Assembly: GCA_016188575.1 (NCBI GenBank)
Contig: JACPHN010000259.1
Location: 1-30,745, forward strand
Length of the DNA stretch: 30,745 nt
DNA from: Candidatus Schekmanbacteria bacterium
Lineage (GTDB): Bacteria; CSSED10-310; JACPHN01
Reading direction: 5' to 3'
The notes beneath the pieces were generated by a model, which saw only the letters and a list, made by a program, of their open reading frames with translations, ran no database searches and was not told the DNA's origin. Below, in pieces: positions 26,804 to 30,745 of this stretch (its first letter is position 1; each line of letters begins with the position of its first letter). The translations under genes were made by a program, and so were the position numbers.

Positions 26804-27607
26804 ATGACCGACAGACCGCAGACGCTCCCGGCGCCTGGATTGACCAACGTGCTTCTCGAATCACGGGTCTTTGGCGAGACTTTCGCGACGGTGCTCGTGA
26901 GCGCCCTGCTAACCCGGTCCCGGGCCAGCGACGGGCACACGGTGCTGGTCCTGCCCGGCTTCGCCGCTACTGACATCGCCACCTGGCCGCTGCGCCGCGC
27001 CCTGAACGCCCTCGGCTATCGTGCGCTCGGCTGGGGGCTCGGGCGGAATGTGGGGCTGCCCGCGGAATGCCGCGATCGGCTTCTGGACCGTATCCGCCGT
27101 CATCGGCGGGAAACGGGCATGCCAGTCAGCCTCCTCGGGTGGAGCCTGGGCGGAGTCTTTGCGCGGGAGCTTGCCCGCCACGTCCCATCTGACGTGCGCC
27201 TCGTCGTCACCATGGGAACGCCCGTGTCCGGCGATCCCCGGGCGAACAACATGCAGGCGATCTACGACCGCCTCAGCGGTCGCCGGCCCGGTGAGGTAGA
27301 CTGGAACGCCTATGAACGGCGACGCCTGCCGCCGCCGGTTCCCGTCACCTCTATCTTCAGCAAGACCGACGGCATCCTCGCCTGGCAATGCTCGCTCGAG
27401 GATTGCTCGCCCCGCACCGAGAACGTCGCCATCGTGAGCAGCCACCTCGGGCTTCCAAACAACCCGCTGACGTTGCTCGTCGTGGCGGATCGGCTCGGCC
27501 AGCGCGAGGGGATCTGGACGCCCTACGATCCGCCGTCCGCTCTGCGGTTCCTGATCCGCCCCTACACAACCGCCCGCCACGCTACCGGAAGCGGGGAAAG
27601 CGCGTGA
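26804..27607 (+). CDS. Alpha/beta hydrolase
   Basis: A 267-residue cytoplasmic hydrolase of the serine esterase/lipase type. The core begins VLVLPGFAATDIATWPLRRALNALGY. The nucleophile elbow is GWSLGG with Ser114; the likely acid is Asp189 (SKTDGI) and the base His214 (SSHLGL), in the usual order and spacing. The fold resembles triacylglycerol-lipase or PGAP1-like esterases (GTPVSGDPRANN follows the elbow). No signal peptide is seen. GAGG lies 6 bases before the ATG at 26804. It is 108 bases after the flotillin gene, beyond a hairpin, so it is probably a separate unit. The substrate is not predictable. Confidence 0.87.
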   Translation: MTDRPQTLPAPGLTNVLLESRVFGETFATVLVSALLTRSRASDGHTVLVLPGFAATDIATWPLRRALNALGYRALGWGLGRNVGLPAECRDRLLDRIRRHRRETGMPVSLLGWSLGGVFARELARHVPSDVRLVVTMGTPVSGDPRANNMQAIYDRLSGRRPGEVDWNAYERRRLPPPVPVTSIFSKTDGILAWQCSLEDCSPRTENVAIVSSHLGLPNNPLTLLVVADRLGQREGIWTPYDPPSALRFLIRPYTTARHATGSGESA

Positions 27608-27616
27608 ACATTCGGG

Positions 27617-27940
27617 GTGTCTGTGTTTGGCCCGCGCCGGGAGACCGTCCTTTTGCCCCTGGCGGAGGGAATCCGGAGCGGCTCAATAGGGGATCCGGTT
27701 AGCGCCAAGGTTATCGCGCATCCCGGGCTGAACCTCGCTGCGTTCGGTTCACAAGCCGCCCGCGAGGCCGGTGTGTCCCGCCCGACCCTGTATGTCATCG
27801 CTGACGAAGGCCAGAAGGCTCTCGATACGGTCTTCGATTTATCCGTCGCCTTCGGAAGACCGTCGAGCAAGTCGCAAGCTTCGCGAATGGCGCCAGGGTG
27901 GAGGCGAATCTCTGGTTCATCCAGCAGCTCGGCTTTGTGA
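27617..27940 (+). pseudogene. Possible transposase remnant with helix-turn-helix
   Basis: Open frame of about 107 codons. Residues 48-69 (AREAGVSRPTLYVIADEGQK) look like the helix-turn-helix of a transposase N-terminus. The frame ends without a catalytic region, and the next frame (27853-27963) also reads as protein-like (VEANLWFIQQLGFV), as if the gene were frameshifted. The interval 27608-28095 holds no convincing intact gene. Confidence 0.25.
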
Positions 27941-28095
27941 TCGTCAGTACCTCGTGTGGCTAACGGGGCGCCGGGTCAGCGGCAGCGCGCGGAGGTAGGT
28001 TGCTACCGCAGGGCGCTGTCCGGCGCCCGGTGCCAGCCGCCGCTGGAAACGGTCGGTTGCACACCCTTGTTCGGGCGTGGTCCTTGTTTGCCCCT

Positions 28096-28326
28096 CTAGC
28101 GCCTTTCTGCATGGTGCTTCGCAATCAGCTCCCGAATGGCCGGCACAAGCTCGTGGGGCACCTCCATCACCGTTTGTGGCGACTCTTCAAACGCCGCCTC
28201 ATCTTCCGCCACGGCTTCGTCTTCAGTTTGCTCTTCGTACTGAGTCTCCCCACGGCCAAAGCCGGGGGGTTCTGAACGGAAGAATTTTCTGCACACACCT
28301 TCGCAAGAGAAGAGGGCGAACGGCAT
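28096..28326 (-). CDS. Small acidic protein after the TnpB gene
   Basis: About 76 residues from an ATG at 28326. After a Phe/Arg-rich start the chain is very acidic (residues 35-54, QYEEQTEDEAVAEDEAAFEE). It ends in an amphipathic helix region, VMEVPHELVPAIRELIAKHH. That half reads as genuine protein and continues past the TnpB frame's stop at 28223. The first part overlaps the TnpB tail in another phase, so either this is a small gene or the true continuation of the TnpB tail after a frameshift. No family is recognised. Confidence 0.4.
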   Translation of the reverse strand: MPFALFSCEGVCRKFFRSEPPGFGRGETQYEEQTEDEAVAEDEAAFEESPQTVMEVPHELVPAIRELIAKHHAERR

Positions 28327-29284
28327 CCGCAAAAGACTTGGCCTTTTCGGGGCTCTCGCAATCAACCAACGGGCTTGATGCTACAACATCCGACTTGGCG
28401 ATTGGACCTTGCAAGCAATGTCCCGCCACCAAGTCCCGGTCCTTGGGGACCTTGCGGTCCCTGCTCCGGCCGATCTCAGCCGCCATCCGTTCAGCTTGCC
28501 CGGGCGAGCCGCTCTGTCCCGTCCGCACCGCGCCGGACGGGTGAGAGCACGAGGCCGTGCTCTGCTTCGCAGCTTGGTACTGACTCGACGCCGCCCGCAG
28601 GAGCGACTCCGCACAGGTTGGTTTCGCGTCTTGAGTTTGGAGTTTCGAGCTCGAAGAGGGTGAGCTCTTCAACTCGAAACTAGAAACCCGAAACTCAAAA
28701 CTCAAAACTGAATGACGCGCAAGATACGCGCTCATGAGGTCGCGTTGAGCTTCGCCACCGCATTCACAACGGTGGGTCCGTTCGCTGAGGATTTTCTTCT
28801 TGATCCGCCCGCAGACGCAGGTTTGGCTCAAGCGCGTGGTACGGGTCGCGATGTCCTCGAGCTGGCCACCGGCGGCGGCTTTGCGCGCGAGCAAGGCCAC
28901 GAACAGTCCCGGCGCGCGGCGGCCGATACTCTTGCCCCAGCGCTTTTGCCATGCCTTGTAGGGCACCTTCTCGCTGCGCAGCACGTTGCCGCGCCGGATC
29001 ACGCGATTGGCGAGCTGACCGTGGAGGCTCTTGCGATGCGCCGCGGTTCTCCTTTCGAGCTCCGCCTTGCAGGCCTGCGCCCGGGCATACCGGCGCGAGC
29101 GGTGCCACTTGCGCGAGCCCTTTTTCGACGTTCCATCGGCGTTGTAGTTATCCGGGTGGCTCAATATGGGATCCGGGGGGCTGATCAGATAGCCCGGTAC
29201 GCCATGGCAAATGGACGCGTTGACGTCGCCATTGGCGGCTGCAGACTGGGGGCGCTTTTTGGCCAGCTCCCCGGAATCCATCAA
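28223..29284 (-). pseudogene. Truncated TnpB-family (IS605 OrfB) transposase-associated nuclease
   Basis: A 353-codon frame. Homology to TnpB-type proteins begins near residue 44 (HPDNYNADGTSKKGSRKW, at 29155). It includes VLRSEKVPYKAWQKRWGKS with the RuvC-II Glu105, then GRRAPGLFV, TRTTRLSQTC, a zinc ribbon with CxC pairs at 156/158 and 173/175, and the RuvC-III Asp182 (QRDLMSAYLAR). Everything before residue 44, including the wedge domain and the RuvC-I Asp, is missing, so the nuclease cannot be active. After the zinc ribbon a 25-codon palindromic insertion stays in frame (193-218). The Arg/Ser-rich tail to RTPRLWPWGD resembles tails of this TnpB subgroup. No TnpA or transposon ends were recognised. 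Confidence 0.75.
28631..28705. repeat. Palindromic insertion (MITE-like) inside the TnpB frame
   Basis: The left arm starts TTGAGTTTGGAGTTTCGAG (28631) and the right arm, read in reverse complement from 28705, starts TTGAGTTTTGAGTTTCGGG. They meet at GAAGAG/CTCTTC around a 6-base loop (28659-28664). The right arm is about 13 bases longer because of an extra TTTC-type unit. The stretch is AT-richer than its surroundings and is 75 bases, exactly 25 codons. Confidence 0.7.
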
Positions 29285-29471
29285 GAGCCATGTGGGTAAT
29301 GGGCAGGGCTAGACGGGCCGTGGGCAGCGAGGGTGTAAGGGAGATCTGGCCGACACCAATAGCACGGCCTCATGATTTTAGCCATACCCCCCTCCGCAAC
29401 CCACGTGACGCCATGGGGGGCTGAACGCTTACGCGCGGCATGCGGGCGCTCGTTCCCCGTTGGTAGCGCTC

Positions 29472-29658
29472 TCACGCCCGGTCGTGCCGCGCGATGGCGC
29501 GATAGGCGAGCTCGTCGGCCTGGTGGCGCACCTTGTGCAGTGCCAGCCAGGCGTGATTGATATCGTGGGAGTGTCGGGCCTCCGGCCAGACCGCCCCCGT
29601 AGTAGATGCGCACCGGGTTGCCGCGCGCCTCGTAGTCGTATTGCCGGTCGAAGACCCC
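29472..29658 (-). pseudogene. Frameshifted gene fragment beside the toxin locus
   Basis: One frame reads VFDRQYDYEARGNPVRIYYG just after a stop at 29659-29661. A second frame continues as WPEARHSHDINHAWLALHK and then VRHQADELAYRAIARHD, to a stop at 29472. The switch lies in a run of five Cs (29594-29598, plus strand); one base less would join them. The first part recalls Rhs/YD-repeat or toxin-tail sequence, but this is only an impression. There is no start codon, so it is a remnant. Confidence 0.4.
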
Positions 29659-29678
29659 TCAAAGGGCCAGGTGACACC

Positions 29679-30287
29679 TCATCCGAATACGGTGGAGGCC
29701 TCTTTCTTGGCTCGCTCTCTGAGCTTCGCGGCGGCCATTGGAGCGTCGGCCTCAGTAAAACCAAGAAGGTCGTGCAAGTCACGGCTCTGCCGGGTTAACT
29801 CCGCTTGAACCAAGCGATGGGAGGCCAATAACGCCTCATTTCCAGGAACCTTCGGATCAATATCTTCCAGCGTCATTACACGGTGGTCCATCGCTTCGTA
29901 GGCCCGGCGCGCGGCCCATGCCGCTTCCTGACTCTGGCAGTTCCACCTACAACGCAGCGCATAGGCAAGTGCAGCAGCCGCGTCCTCTGCGCATGCCTGC
30001 TCTGGGATCCATACCCCGTCATCTTCACGCGGAATCAACTCTATACACGTATCTATTTTCTCTTTAATCTCTATAATAGTCATCGACTGACCGTCCAGAT
30101 CTTCCCACAGGCGATCTATGATTACATTGAATTCTGTTGTGTTTCCTCTGCCGGTTATTGATGAAAAACAGCCGTACGCTGGCCGCAACCGTTCTGCGCA
30201 TGCCGCTGCAAAAGCAACCCGTAATGACGGTTCAAGTGTGTCTATTTGCACAATTAACTCAGTTTCATCAAAACGAAGAACGACCAT
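29679..30287 (-). CDS. DUF416 (YjaG-like) protein, putative toxin immunity protein
   Basis: A 202-residue cytoplasmic protein of the DUF416 family. The family signature is plain: VAFAAACAERLRPAYGCF, then GRGNTTEF and IIDRLWEDLDG, as in E. coli YjaG. The C-terminal half is helical, rich in Ala and Glu. The ATG at 30287 has GGAG 5 bases upstream and lies 9 bases after the toxin stop. Base composition is noticeably more AT-rich than in the rest of the window (for example 30040-30140), a common sign of recent transfer for toxin/immunity cassettes. Immediate position downstream of a deaminase-type toxin tip suggests it is the cognate immunity protein; this is inferred from context, as YjaG itself has no known immunity role. 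Confidence 0.85.
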   Translation of the reverse strand: MVVLRFDETELIVQIDTLEPSLRVAFAAACAERLRPAYGCFSSITGRGNTTEFNVIIDRLWEDLDGQSMTIIEIKEKIDTCIELIPREDDGVWIPEQACAEDAAAALAYALRCRWNCQSQEAAWAARRAYEAMDHRVMTLEDIDPKVPGNEALLASHRLVQAELTRQSRDLHDLLGFTEADAPMAAAKLRERAKKEASTVFG

Positions 30288-30296
30288 TGCGTACTC

Positions 30297-30745
30297 CTAT
30301 CTTGTCCAGACTGCAGTTGTTGAGCTTGTGAGTGTTCCGCCACTCTCCTCGATCGCTAGTTGGCATGCAGGGCATATATTTCGGGAGACACCTATGGCTA
30401 TTGGACGTCCTCCTAGTTGTTTGGCTGTCTCCAGCGCCGTTATCTCAGCATGTGCACCCGGCAGCCTGCCCGGGACTTCACCTGAAAGAAGCGCGGCGCG
30501 CTGGGCGGGCGCCAGATCGCGGGCACCGCCGGCGGCGATTCGCGCAGCAGTGGAGTCGAGCACCGCCGTCGTACGCTGACCTTGCGCAATCGGGTCAAGG
30601 ACGCCGTGAATCTGGTTTGCTCTGCTTTCCAGACCTGCCACCGCCCCCGCCGTCTCCCCCGCTCCACCGACCGCCACCCGTCCAGCCCCCGGCACGATCA
30701 TGGCGCCCGACTCGTCCGCCAGCAGCGCGCTGCCGAGCTGAACTA
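30297..30745 (-). CDS. C-terminal end of a polymorphic toxin with YwqJ-like deaminase domain (5' end outside window)
   Basis: The minus-strand frame is open to the window edge, so only the last 148 or so codons are seen. The first part (LLADESGAMIVPGAGRVAVGGAGETAGA) looks like the Gly/Ala-rich junction before a toxin tip. The last 65 residues contain a zinc-deaminase signature: HAE (His codon at 30452-30450) and CPAC (first Cys codon at 30374-30372), with VSRNICPACQLAIEESGG matching the YwqJ-like deaminase pattern. Such tips are delivered by Rhs, CDI or type VI/VII carriers and deaminate nucleic acid bases or nucleotides in target cells. The carrier type cannot be judged here. The DUF416 gene follows after 9 bases as likely immunity. 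Confidence 0.8.
   Translation of the reverse strand, partial: VQLGSALLADESGAMIVPGAGRVAVGGAGETAGAVAGLESRANQIHGVLDPIAQGQRTTAVLDSTAARIAAGGARDLAPAQRAALLSGEVPGRLPGAHAEITALETAKQLGGRPIAIGVSRNICPACQLAIEESGGTLTSSTTAVWTR

Overview
The window is a high-GC bacterial chromosome segment. The monofunctional peptidoglycan glycosyltransferase, Sec signal peptides, a sigma-54 type promoter and an inner-membrane YqiJ/flotillin pair point to a Gram-negative. Two-component hybrids, PilZ/receiver fusions and a split methylmalonyl-CoA mutase fit a deltaproteobacterial, Myxococcota-like or related candidate-phylum genome; this assignment is an inference, since no rRNA or other marker gene lies in the window.

Left part (1-16.2 kb). 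A hybrid sensor kinase (plus strand, 5' end outside the window) faces a minus-strand propionyl-CoA operon: carboxyltransferase, biotin carboxylase, biotin carrier, methylmalonyl-CoA mutase large subunit, then a peptidoglycan glycosyltransferase (mtgA) wedged in with overlapping ends, then meaB. Together they carry propionyl-CoA to methylmalonyl-CoA and succinyl-CoA. The B12-binding mutase subunit and the epimerase are not here. Upstream on the same strand is a second hybrid kinase whose first receiver is degenerate. A DUF1015 gene and a small coupled gene run divergently from it and end tail-to-tail with a PilZ/receiver protein that is nearly coupled to guaB.

Middle (17.7-21.1 kb). This is a cluster of exported proteins without recognised function: a Cys-rich secreted peptide behind a perfect -24/-12 promoter, a 480-residue anchored beta-rich protein bracketed by two inverted copies of a palindromic repeat, and a 228-residue secreted protein. 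RNase HIII follows.

Right part. From 22.2 to 26.7 kb lies a compact plus-strand operon: small AAA-type ATPase, arrestin-like membrane protein, YqiJ-like OB-fold membrane protein and YqiK-like flotillin, ending at a hairpin. It looks like an uncharacterised membrane-microdomain or membrane-stress module. An alpha/beta hydrolase follows.

From 27.6 kb to the end is an accessory junkyard and weapon locus: transposase debris, a TnpB-family gene lacking its first RuvC aspartate and carrying an in-frame palindromic insertion, a frameshifted fragment, a lower-GC DUF416 (putative immunity) gene, and the C-terminal tip of a polymorphic toxin with a YwqJ-like deaminase domain that runs off the window.
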